Below, piece by piece: positions 48,391 to 59,129 of a stretch of DNA of 64,000 nucleotides. Location: positions 3,658,001 through 3,722,000 of the forward strand of contig JAACJO010000001.1 of the NCBI GenBank assembly GCA_013368445.1, given 5' to 3'. The position numbers and the translations under genes are program-made. Source of the stretch: Leucocoprinus leucothites (Eukaryota > Basidiomycota > Agaricomycetes > Agaricales > Agaricaceae). Below the pieces are notes generated by a model. It was not told the DNA's origin. It searched no databases and saw nothing but the letters and a program-made list of their open reading frames with translations. Positions within the stretch are counted from its first letter, which is position 1, and every line of letters begins with the position of its first letter.

Positions 48391-48695
48391 CAGTTGGAAC
48401 AGGCTTTATGCATATGTCCTCGTCGAGACGCCACCAGCTGCAAATGGTGCTCATTCCATTGCATCACTGTGTGGCGTTAAGCACCTACTCACTTGGTTCC
48501 CAGAAATTCGCTTCTTGTCTGCTTCTCTTCCAATGACGCCGCAGGAACTATGCTATGAGGCTGACCAGAGCAAAAAATCGCCAGAAGCTTGTTTTGCAGA
48601 ATTCCTCGAGCTTCTTCCATTTGTAAACCACTGGATGTCGTCAGTTCCATTCACATAACCAATCAGCTGAGACGTTGAGAGAGAAAGATAAGACA
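48391..48695. other. Spacer before tRNA-Glu
   Basis: An open plus-strand frame (48224-48658, 144 codons) crosses the end of the duplicated arm but has no recognisable domain; not called. Confidence 0.35.
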
Positions 48696-48767
48696 TCGGA
48701 TATGGTGTAGTGGCTAACATTATCGCCTCTCACGCGATAGCCCGGGGTTCGATTCCCCGTATCCGAA
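48696..48767 (+). tRNA. tRNA-Glu (CUC)
   Basis: Complete cloverleaf by eye: acceptor TCGGATA/TATCCGA, D arm GGTGTAGTGGCTAACAT, anticodon stem ATCGC/GCGAT closing the loop CTCTCAC (anticodon CTC), and T arm CGGGG-TTCGATT-CCCCG. Length 72 nt, no intron, CCA not encoded. It is followed within a few bases by a T-rich Pol III terminator (48774-48778). Confidence 0.93.
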
Positions 48768-49265
48768 TCACATTTTTATGGTCTATTTTTCTTTTAGAAG
48801 ATCCTGGACTGTCGGTTTCATGCATAGAAGGAAGCGAGGGGGCGAAAATGAAAAATACATACACGTCTTGAGCAGATGCCGCTGCGAGTCAATCATTGAT
48901 CTTTCACTACACCCGTAGTGTTTTGCCCTGACGGTCATCTTCTATTTTACACAAATATTCAAAAAAAAAAAAAAGGAAGTTCGAAACAATGACTATCGAC
49001 TTGTTACTAGCTGAAAATTCTTGGTCCTTGACCTCTATTACGAGGTACTACGGGGTACCTATGCACAGGCCGCCGTTTGTCTACAGGCAGTATGTAAGAC
49101 CAACGCAGGTAGGGCATTGTGAGCAGGATCTGGATGTGTAAGTATCATACGGTCGCATAAGCCGGTTTTGCCCCATTAGTCTGAAAAGCTGTTCCAACGA
49201 AATAAAGGTATTACCCATCTTATCCGTTCACCCGATTGACAACGGACACTTGCCAACCTGCCCAC
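48768..49265. other. Intergenic, 0.5 kb
   Basis: Contains a 15-nt poly-A run (48961-48974) and no coding signal. Confidence 0.4.
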
Positions 49266-51840
49266 TCAAATGTCCTTAACATTACTGGCCTCGGCCTCTA
49301 TACCCTTCTCCAAACTCGTGCTTTCTGAGCTCTTCCCGGCAGGACCAAATGTCCCAAAGACGTCATCATCATCTACCTCTTCAAGCCCAGGCGGTGGCCA
49401 AGTGACATTAAGGAACATCCATACCGTACCACTGATAAAGAACCCGAGAAACCATGACATGTAATATACATGTCTTACCAGAGTATTGAGAAGTATGAGT
49501 TTCAAACGTCATGCCAGTTCAACAGTATGGAATACTTACGTCCATCGGTCACTAACGCTGACTTTAGTTGGCGTTACGGCAGCGCTGAATCCTGGCATGC
49601 TTGGGAACACGCCCTACGTATGTTATATCGGAAAGTCAATTAGTGGGAGTAATAACGGGGATTTAGGGAGGGTTGGCTGACAAGAACCCAAGCAACGGGT
49701 GCTTTCCAATTGATCCCGTGTGAGAACCAGTAGTTGCTCTTTGAGGTCGGTAAGAAAAGATGAGAGAGCTTGATCTTTCGGCGCCTCAGGACATGGTATT
49801 CGGTCTGTATTGTAGTATCGGACGTGAGTGGATTGGTATGGATGAGAGGGAATTGGTTAACTTACGAACATGATCCCTGTCAGAGGCCCTAGGAATACAG
49901 CATATGCGGAAATGGCGGTGATGAAACTGTTGGCTGTCTATACACCAATTATGTAAATCGGTTATTTGACTTCGAAGTATAAGTATGGAGCACACATTCA
50001 AAAACTTCCAGGGGTTAATGACGATCCCGATGGCTGCAATGATAAATGAGCCGCGACGTATAGTAATATATCTGCGCAGTCAAATAAATGTGCAGATCGA
50101 TCCATTCACTAAGAACAAGGACATACCTTGGCAGTAGCGCGGCGAGATCCATTCCGCCGACAACGCCACAGCTCACAACATTCATACATATCTGCGACAA
50201 GAAAAATGCAAAAGCAGCGAAGAATACAGCAGCCCTAGAACCATTTCCTCCATGTTTCTGTATTGCTTCCAAGAGGTCGTAAAGTTTCCATAAAAGTGGT
50301 TCTTCAGGATATAACCCCCGGGCACAGGAGGTGGTAATGATACCCAAGAGGTTCGAGCCAAAGAGGCAGACGGGTATGATAAAGACCTGGCCCCAAATTT
50401 GGTCTCCAGGCTTTTGTGCGTATCGAGAGAAGTCTGGTGTATACTCTATGAGTATGGGTAGCATGAAGGGTGAATGAATAAAGAACGCACCACTTTGGTA
50501 AAGTATACCTCCAGCCCAACCTCCAACTCCGCGCGTTATCATGTACATCATCGCCCAGCTCAGTTTCGATCCTGAAAGTCGTGCTTGGCCGGTTTCAGTC
50601 TCTGGGTTATGCCATAAGGGTCCTACATTGCCCTGTTTCACGAGTGCCCAGATAAAGATGGCGAAAGCAGCGATGGTGACTATGACGGAGGATATAACTG
50701 CCGGAACGCGGTAACTTGTCATGTCCTTATGTCACTCGAGCCGTGGGTGAATAGGAATTGCAGATCATTTGCTCACCGTTCGGGGCGCAGGAAGAATATC
50801 GGTAGCGAAATGAGCCAGAAGATAATGAAGGAAACTGGAAACTTGATTAAAACATTGAATACCCGTTCTGAAACTTTGGCATACCAAACTCGTTGGTTTT
50901 CATTCCCAAATTTGCCGGAAAATGATTCTTCATGTTATAAAAGCTGGCTGTGAATGCACTGGTCGATTTCAGGGGCACAGACAGAGTGAGAAACTGCATA
51001 CGCCAGATTGCACCTATCATAATCTTGACCATCTCTCCGCCATACCATCCGCCGACACCATACCAACAGCATGACAGGACGATTCGATTGAGAACAACAA
51101 ACCACGAGCCGCGTCTGAAAATGGGAATTGCTCAGTTAAGAAATGTCAAGTGGTTTTCGGGCGCAACACACAATCCCCAGCCAGTACGGTTCACGACGGC
51201 CTGAGAACACAGGGTCAATATCGAAGGTCAAGATAGGAGGATAGAAGTCCGACGCACGAATGGGACATGCCATTTTCCTCCTGCTTGGCCGCTGACAACC
51301 AGACAGAGGGTTATTCTAAAATTGATCAGCTGGGCCATTCAAGCCACAAGTATTTACGCCACGTACATGACAGTACTGACAGCGCAAACTGCCTAAACTC
51401 AGTGATCGAAGACATGTGGATGCGGATTTGTGGCTGCTCACCCGCCGAAGCCTGTCCTACAGTTAAACCGATAGCGACTTTTTTTTTGTGATAAGGTCAG
51501 AAAGCCGCGGCTTGAGATGCTAAAGACGAACGCGATGTGGACGCTGCCGACCACTCGGCAATGTTTATTGCTGTCCACGGAGGTCCATGTCATGAGCCAC
51601 GATCGAAACAAAAGAACAAAAGTTTCGCACCAGTTGAGAGCCAGAAGAATACAAACGTCTTTTTGGACCAGGTTCTGCGATGCGGAGGAAGTGGTAGAAC
51701 ATCTTCATTCTGATACGGTGTTGCGTTAGTTGAGACCTATAGCCAAAGCATTATTGAGTCTTCCGTATTGAAATTTTACGTGAATATCCGGTTTGACGAG
51801 AAGGAAATTTTACCTTAAGACTTGAGAACATTGGACTCAT
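49266..51840 (-). CDS. NCS1-family nucleobase/uracil/allantoin permease
   Basis: Multi-exon minus-strand gene for a 12-TM proton-coupled permease of the NCS1 family (uracil, allantoin, cytosine or related compounds; substrate unresolved). Joined N-terminal exons give VLPLPPHRRTWSKKTFVFFW, AINIAEWSAASTSLAIGLTVGQASA, VIITLCLVVSGQAGGKWHVPF, AVVNRTGWGLRGSWFVVLNR and VLSCCWYGVGGWYGGEMVKIMIGAIW. Later exons give PAVISSVIVTIAAFAIFIWALVK, DFSRYAQKPGDQIWGQVFIIP, GIITTSCARGLYPEEPLLW, VGGMDLAALLPRY, NIRRGSFIIAAIGIVINPW and AFPGFSAAVTP. The C-terminal tail is acidic, ending EAEASNVKDI (stop 49266). Every N-terminal join I tried is in frame using introns of about 50-70 nt, so it looks intact. The exact first exon is uncertain; the ATG at 51840 is a tentative start. 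It is divergent from the P450 gene across 0.65 kb. Confidence 0.82.
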
Positions 51841-52496
51841 TGGAGATCCGGGCCTAGTAGGCTCATGGAGGGAGGAGATAAAGGGCTCTATCAGATTTAT
51901 CCATTGATCGAACTTGGGAACTTGGGCTTACCACCAGGAGTTGGCCCAGAATAATATTTCCGGCTTGGGTTGATTTCTCATCACGTGTTTCCACATTAAC
52001 TTTGTTCGAACAAAATTTGAATTTAAACTCCGGTGCTTCTCTTTCTAAAGTGGTATACTTGGCCAGGGTCATACAGTAAGCCCGAAATAATTGAGCGACT
52101 TTACTGACTTGCAGATTTGATTCTTATCATTGACCAAGCTTGATTTACGCAATGAAACTCTATCATCAGGAACTGAATGATGTTCTGAGCAAATTTCGTC
52201 TTCTTATGATCATAAAGCCCGATAGCGCTGGGAAAACACACTTCTGGTTGTCCTCGTTGTTCATCTCTTCTTCCAGAAAATTTCCGATGCCTCTCCCTCC
52301 CTACTGACACCACCACTAGACATCAAAGGGCCGAAGGGATTAGCGTGGGGAATGCGCCGCAGTATGACACATCTGCTAGCGCCCTTGTTCTACTTCTAGA
52401 TCTTCGGGCGATGGTGATCCCCCTACACATTAATTTCGAACCACCACCTCTTCCTCCGCCTTTTATCCTCCTTGAGCTCCCCCTCTCCACACCGTC
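51841..52496. promoter_or_regulatory. Divergent promoter region of permease and P450
   Basis: 656 bp between the tentative permease start (-) and the P450 start (+). The 60 bases before the P450 ATG are pyrimidine-rich (CCACCTCTTCCTCCGCC-like), typical of fungal core promoters. No specific site recognised. Confidence 0.35.
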
Positions 52497-54753
52497 ATGT
52501 CGAAGCTATCTTCCTGGGAGTTTGGTGCCGTTGTCGGTGCGCTCATTGCTGCCGGCTATCTCTATCGCACCCGCCAGCCCGGTCCATACCCACTTCCTCC
52601 AGGACCAAAGAAATTACCGCTTATTGGTAACTTGCTCGACATGCCGTCCACGTACGCGTGGAAGGTGTGGGCAGAATGGGGAAAGATATACAGTCAGTCC
52701 CCGTCGTTGTATTCGTCATGACTCTCGAGTTGACTTGTGGACAGATACGGACATTTTGCACCTCGAGGTCCCCGGACAGTCGATTATCATACTCAATTCC
52801 TACGATGCCGCTAAAGAGCTCTTGGAGAGGAGGTCTGCGATCTATTCAAGCAGGTAAGCACCCGCCTAACCCCTGTTTGGGCTTTTCGAGTGTTAATACT
52901 AATCTTGAATCCGAAGACCCGCTTCAGTTATGCTACAGGAACTGTAAGTGCACTTGTTGAACACTTTTCTCTTCCGGAGGGTATTTTTGTAAATATCTTG
53001 ACGTCTATCGCTGTCAGGTCTGGATTTGGCTTCCAGTTTGGTTTGATGCCCTATGGAGAGCTGTGGCGTGCTCGCCGGCGCCTTTTCAAAAAGCATTTCA
53101 ACCTATCAAATTCTTCTGTACTTCATCAACCTCAAGAAGCCAAGTATCTCCATCGGCTGCTTCACCAACTCCTAGAACGGCCAAACGAGTTGATCAGTTT
53201 ATTGAACCAGTGGGTCGCGTGCCCCTATCCCTCCCTATTTTGCACTCACATTCAAGGCACTCATCCATTCTAGTATGACCGGGGCTATTAGCATTTCCAT
53301 GACATACGGTGTAGATATTCTCCCTGAGAACGATCCAAACTTGGCTATCTCCCGTATGGCTTCACAGACGATCAAGGATTGCCTAGTAGCGGGATCCGCA
53401 ATTGTGGATATGATGCCGTCGTTAAAGTACCTCCCAACATGGGTCCCTGGCACAAAGTTCCACAAAGTAGCTGCGAAATCGCGTGCTCATGCGTCCAAGT
53501 TGAGAGACGGAATTTTCGAAAACGCGTACAAGAAATGGGTACGTTCGTTCCGACACCCCTGGTATCAATGATTCTAAATGTTACGCTCAGTCTACTCGTA
53601 ACAACCCCAACCCTTCCTTTGTATCTCTCTGTCTCGAGAACTACGCTAACGAAGACGATGAAGAATATATGTCAGCGCTCAAAGACGTTGCTGGGAACGT
53701 CTACATGGGCAAGTCTCGTTCGTAATATCCGTCTCGTCCAAGCTACTAACACCGGATATAGCTGCGTCCGACTCAACGTGCGCTGCAATGGAAACATTCA
53801 TCCTCGCCATGACTTGTTACCCTGAAATCCAAAAACGCGCTCAACGAGAACTTGATGAAGTCGTGGGGAAGGATCGTCTACCATCTCACTCCGATGAGCC
53901 GTACTTGCCGTATCTCACGGCAATCGTCAAAGAGACTTTTCGGTACGTGATATGATTGTCGTTTGACACTCCTTGATAGCCAAGACTGATTGATGATTTA
54001 CGACATCAACTTTAAAGATGGCAATCTATCGTCCCTGGAGGTAAGTAATGCTCCACTTCAGCCGGAACCTCATAACCAAACCATACCCGTCTTATATATT
54101 CAAGGGGTTCCACATACATCGACCGCAGCGGACGTCTACAAGGGTTATTGCATCCCTAGCGGCAGCACAGTGTTTTTCAATACATGGTAAGTCTGTTTCC
54201 CTGCAGCTGCTTCTCTGGGTTTCCCCTGACCTGAACTTCCTCCGACACTCAGGGCAATGCTGAACGACGAAAATGACTACCCTAATCCACAGGAATTTCG
54301 TCCTGAGAGATTCTTGACTTCTGATGGGAAGCTACGGAGGGACGACGGAGTACGAGATCCAGCGGATATTATATTCGGCTTTGGGCGCAGGTTCGTCTTT
54401 GCCGTTTTTTGCCGTTTGCCTCCGTTGACACAGTGATAAAATGAATGCAGGGTATGCCCAGGTGTACACATTGGCATTTCTGTAATCTGGATGACAGCTG
54501 CATCACTGTTGACTGTGTTTGATATTGAGAAGGCGCTGGATGCGGATGGTCATCCGATTACGCCGAGCTGCGAATATGATTCCGGGGCTGTTTCGTGAGT
54601 TTTTAAAGCTTCATTAAGGACCGAGCGTAAGGCTGATTCCCCTTGCTCCGTTGTAGGCATCCGTTGCCCTTTGATTGTACGATTAAACCGCGCTCCCGTG
54701 AGGCAGTCAGACTTGTTCAAGAGATTAATGAGGCTGCGGAGGGCACCGACTGA
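52497..54753 (+). CDS. Cytochrome P450 monooxygenase
   Basis: Multi-exon gene for a membrane-anchored ER P450 of about 500 residues. The N-terminal anchor is WEFGAVVGALIAAGYLY, followed by the proline hinge PGPYPLPPGPKKLPLIGNLL. The gene then shows the B/C-helix region PYGELWRARRRLFKKHFN, the I-helix AASDSTCAAMETFILAM, the K-helix KETFR (ExxR), PHTSTAADVYKGYCIPSGS, the PERF-region QEFRPERFLTSDGKL, and the heme-binding FGFGRRVCPGVHIG with the axial Cys. It ends HPLPFDCTIKPRS...EGTD. This pattern matches the large Agaricomycete CYP5144/CYP5150-like groups acting on xenobiotics or secondary metabolites; the substrate is unknown. One intron (53709-53761) uses a GC donor. No break was seen. Confidence 0.9.
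53709..53761 (+). other. GC-AG intron in the P450 gene
   Basis: Donor GCAAGT directly after VYM-G, acceptor ATAG. The branch site CTAAC lies near the 3' end. Splicing here gives VYMAASDSTCAA, the expected I-helix; the nearest GT gives a wrong frame. Confidence 0.7.
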
Positions 54754-55002
54754 ATATAGAATGCTTGTATAGATATGTTCTATTAATCCTGTTCATTCCT
54801 TTTGTTACATGCAATTGTTCATTTGGTTACTATTAATGAATTATTAGAATGGTCTCATCCGATGCAATACCTCCCAGAACCGACGCTCGTGACGATCAGA
54901 AGTGCCAAAGACAACAGATGGAGACGACCTGATGGTGATCGTCCAATATCCCTCACCCATACATTTGTTTTGTTTTGATAGAACATAATCTCCTCTGCTG
55001 CC
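54754..55002. other. Short convergent spacer
   Basis: 3' flanks of the P450 gene (+) and the GFA-domain gene (-), 249 bp; nothing else seen. Confidence 0.4.
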
Positions 55003-55775
55003 TCAGTCAATCGTAGGAGGTACATCCTCGTCTAACGTTTCAGATATAAGCGCGCTCTCCTCCTTATGTTTTTCCCACTTTGGCAAGCCATCCCTCACGT
55101 CCATTGCTCGCCTCGAATAGAAAATATGACACCTGCAGTACCCATCGACTCGTTGATTCAGTACCGGATAAGTAATATGGGGATAATATGAGAATAATGC
55201 GCACGTCGGATACCATTTCCGTTTCTCCCTCAACGAGTGAAACTGTATCAGCGTAGGGAATAGGAGAAGCATGTTTCTCCCCTCGTCCATAATCGGGGTC
55301 CGACAGTTAGCGCAGGAGACTTTGCAGGGTAAGAGGTATTCTTGTGTTTTCTCGCTCGGATGCCAGTAGATGAGCTGATCCTTGCCTTTTGTAAAATGAA
55401 CATCCGTTTTGTGCAGAATCGCCGCCTGATACTTTCAAATTAGCTATCGCGTTTAGGAAAAACAAATGCTCGTATGCTGCTTACCCATTGAAATGGTGCT
55501 CCATGAAGTCGCTGACAAGTGGGACAGTGACAAAATTTTGCACCGAGTGGCTTCTCCCGTGATATTCCATACTCTACTCCCCCACAGAAGCAAGATCCTT
55601 TGTAGATTGCATTGAACGGCTTCTCGGGCTCAGCGAGAGAGTAAGGTGGTCGATCCATCCTGTTTCGGTGGACATGATCTTTGGCTTGGGGATGTGGGAC
55701 ATCGCGCGCATTGCTAGAATTATTCACTGCGCACAAGTGGGATGTACTTTGGTCCGCATTCGACTTGTTGGACAT
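55003..55775 (-). CDS. GFA/CENP-V domain protein (Mss4-like zinc fold)
   Basis: Predicted protein of the glutathione-dependent formaldehyde-activating (GFA) domain superfamily. The ATG is at 55775. The N-terminus is polar (SNKSNADQSTSHLCAVNN). The domain opens with YKGSCFCGGVEYGISREKPL and CHCPTCQRLHGAPFQW (zinc ligands C-x-C and C-x-x-C), and continues VHFTKGKDQLIYWHPSEKTQ and LPCKVSCANCRTPIMDEGRN (second C-x-x-C). Two introns fit. Removal of the second, about 72 nt, joins WYPT to CHIFYSRRAMDVRDG, as in the family. The end is DEDVPPTID. The enzymatic activity of most fungal GFA-domain proteins is unproven, so the role is open. It is tail-to-tail with the P450 gene. Confidence 0.88.
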
Positions 55776-56084
55776 GATAGGTGTAGGCGGAAATTACAAG
55801 GGGGTTCTACTTGATTATACATTATGTTGGCTGACGATCTGGGTTCAGCTCAAATGACGTCACTCGGCCGGGCCGCCCGATGAGTCGCGGTGTTCGTCCA
55901 CCTGTGGGAAACAATTGGAAAACGTGGTTTGTAGTAGTAAGTCACACAGTGTGGAGTGATTCCAATACATAGCTAAAGATACTCTTGCTGAATCTGGGAA
56001 TCGTTAATTTCTCTCAAAAATACTTTCAAGGTTAAGTCGGATTAGCGGTGTAAACGAAAGGGGCTACACTAGACTATATCTCGT
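55776..56084. other. Short intergenic spacer
   Basis: 309 bp between the 3' end of the membrane protein gene and the GFA gene start; same-strand neighbours, no extra signal seen. Confidence 0.4.
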
Positions 56085-57440
56085 TCAGATGGTCAATGGT
56101 TTTTCAACATCAGTAACTGTGCTCGCACGCCCAACAACAAGTATATCATCTAGCATCGACGACCCCGGGGTAAGTTCGCTATTCAAAACGAAGCGTAACT
56201 CTCCTTTGGTAGTCTTGAATTGACTTTGTTGCATGTCGTCCCTCCACGACCTATTCTGTGTTGCTGCCCAGCCCAAACCTACTCGGACATTGATCAACAT
56301 GAACGCAATTCCAGCGACAGCGGAGTTTGCATCGATGAAGAGGGTTTCAACAGGGGATTTTGCAAGATTGAGTCCGAAAGCGGCAGACATCCAAGACCTA
56401 TGATCTTAGTGCTGTAGATTTCACACTGATCGGCATTCGAGAAAACACATACGTATAAAATGCTGCACTCTCAACAATCGTCGATAATACACACTGTTAC
56501 AAGAGCAGTTTAATTAAAATACCTTTTTCAACGGATCGCATAGCAAACCTGTAATGTGAACCCGGTGTTACTCAGTTGGGCTTTCTTGGTGACTTTCCAT
56601 ATTTTCCATGATATAAAGGCTATCTCGATTAGTATAAGCTTTTGATAATGGGTTCATAACCCACTTGTGCAGTATATATTCGTACTGAAGGTAAATTAGA
56701 TTAAGTGTTCGGGGAATCGTTCGTAGTGCCCACCACATACCAGATAGTGAAGACAATATCTGCTAGCATCCAAGAGTCAAATACCTTCTGAGACTCGGGT
56801 TTGCTAAGGTCCATCGTGATATGAGCCATAATTATATTTGACCCCGTCACTGGAAACATTGAGTAACGATTGGCTCTGGACCTTGTGGTAATATGGCATA
56901 CCCAATAATGCGGTCAAGGTCAGACAAGGAATAATAATAACACGATTATCATTACCCCACACTGTCCAGAGTCGGTATATCTATTTCTCCCAGTGTCAAT
57001 AAGTTATACCGTCCCCTTTGGCAGTTGAGAACATACGAATGCGGTGTCTGCCAAAAGAACAGAAAGGACGACGAAAATGCTCTTCAGGGTCTCATACGAA
57101 GCACGCATCCCAGTTGCATGACCCAGGGTCTGACTGACGGAAGAGAAGTAACATAGCCACGCCAATATCCAGTGCTTGTGAGGAATCAGTCAAGCGACAA
57201 AGCAGAAACGAATTTGTATTTACTTACCCCCGTGATCGTGAAGAAGATCAAGACACTCAACACCAAAACTGGACGAATAGCAGGGCCCGTCCCACCTTCA
57301 AGCTTTAGCTGGTTTTGACGCCGATCGCGATATAGGAATAATGCCGTAGAGAGACAGAACAATAGTACGAAGATACCGTAGAAGAAGCTTTCGACAGGAA
57401 GTGACGCCAGCGTCACTGATTCAGGAATTGAGAGAACCAT
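56085..57440 (-). CDS. Multi-pass integral membrane protein of the DUF6534-like basidiomycete family
   Basis: Many small exons encode a protein with about seven hydrophobic segments. The ATG at 57440 begins MVLSIPESVTLASLPVESFF, then GIFVLLFCLSTALFLYRD. Other segments: PAIRPVLVLSVLIFFTITG, WILAWLCYFSSVSQTLG, IFVVLSVLLADTAFIYRLWTVWG with VIIIPCLTLTALLG, VTGSNIIMAHITMDL, FDSWMLADIVFTI, SWMSAAFGLNLAKSPVETLF and IDANSAVAGIAFMLINVRVG. The end is VTDVEKPLTI (stop 56085). The YRLW-VWG followed by VIII-P pattern is typical of a family expanded in Agaricomycetes and often compared to 7-TM receptors, but its function is unknown. Splices from 57040 to 56760 were joined and are in frame. No break was seen. 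Confidence 0.75.
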
Positions 57441-59129
57441 ATGAGTAGGGAGAATGAATCGAATTGTCTTGTCGTTGAAGAAATGAGAGGGGTGTTTTTC
57501 AATGTCTCGTATGTAAGAGAGAGAGATCGAGTTCAGTCGAGAATTGCGTGAATGACTAGAATGAAAGCTGAAATGTTGACCAAGTGAGTGGTGACGATGG
57601 CTAAAGTTCTTGATTGCAATAAGGCTACTCACAGGATAGTGTTGGGGTGTATTGGATAGAAACGTTCAAATTCCTGTAAAGGACCGCCATTTGAATACTG
57701 CAGAGGCATATGCGACGTCGTTTAGGAGAAAATTCATTGAGCTCAGTCTGGTGGCCAAGGGTGGGTGGTTACCTCACCACAGTCACAGAACTGAATACAT
57801 TCTCTCCTCTGAGTTGATCCCTTGAATACATTTGATCACCTGCAACAAGGCGTGCCCCCTATACGAGCATGCAAAAGGTTCGTATGGCTCTGAGTAGTCT
57901 TCCTGAAAACCCTAGCCATATGGCCCATATCTCCAGGTAGGAATCCGAAATAGACGTAAATTTAGCTTTTTGTCACCGTTGGACGAGTGCCAGGCTTGGC
58001 GTGGGCAGCGTTGCTTGTGATACCCAGGCCAAGCGCCTTTCGTGGGCGCAGTAAGATCTTAAAAGGTAAGCTCGAAGTTTCACCCTTGGACACTAGTGAT
58101 CACGAGGTACTTAACTCTATATACAGAATTAGGTTTGGTAGTTCAGATCCATGATAGTTCAATGTGTTTTGAATGTATCATTGGCACATCTTCGATACGG
58201 AAACTAGGAACAAGGCACAACTATGAGAGCGGTCGTCACCCTGGCATGACCGCCTGATGTCTAGGAGCAACAAAGATACTCAGGATGTACGAAACGAGCT
58301 GGAGAGCGGATTGACAGGTGAAAAAATCTGTCCAGGACTGCTTCTTTCAACTTTATGGGAGGAAAACTATTTATCATCGGGCGCAATACTATGTGTCTCT
58401 GGAAACTGGAGCGTCAGTAGTTACCGGTGGTGCCGCAACAGCATACTAAATCCAACTCAGCCACGATAATTTGATGTGAGCAAACATTGCTTAGGCCGGT
58501 ATATCAGCAGAAAGCCTGGATGGGGCCGCGTGCACCTCATCGCCTTAATATTATCCATGTGCCAGACTATAAAAGCACTGTAAATACAAGAACTAGCTCC
58601 AGATTGGCCACTTAAAATGTGCGGTTACGATAATATAACTCGTTCAGAAAAGGCCTGTAACCATGGAAGAAGTGTGGGGCAAACCAACGGCAAGATCATG
58701 TAGTTAATTTTCTGGTTTGTGAGGCTGAAGAGAACCCGGGCGGGTTAGCCCAAGCCACATGTCCACCTTCAGCTCACTGTGGGGTTGTCCAAGTATATGC
58801 CGTTGATAAACAACATGTAGCGAGAGCGTTTGATTACTCTTGTTCGTGACTACAAACGATTAGTTACGCCTAGTTTACCGTAGACTGTCGCAGTGCACAC
58901 TTCCGTTTCGGGTCCTGATACCGTGCAGGATCATTCCTGCTCGAGGTTGTAAGAGCTATCTAACCTTCCTGTTTTATAAAGGGATTAATGAAAAGCAGTA
59001 TACGGGTGAGAGAGAGAAGGAAACAATTAGAGGTTTCGACGTCAGAGTTTTAAGTACTATGCTCCGCCCCCGATTGACGGACCCCCGGATTGACGCTTTC
59101 TCCTTTCCTCCCATCAGATTTCACCCAAC
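57441..59129. other. Intergenic, 1.7 kb
   Basis: No gene supported. A small plus-strand frame (58257-58469) has no distinguishing feature. The region ends at the boundary of the inverted duplication. Confidence 0.4.

Noticed and set aside
48224..48658. Plus-strand open frame of 144 codons
   Set aside because: Its first part is antisense to the duplicated F-box upstream region, and the homologous arm does not keep the frame.
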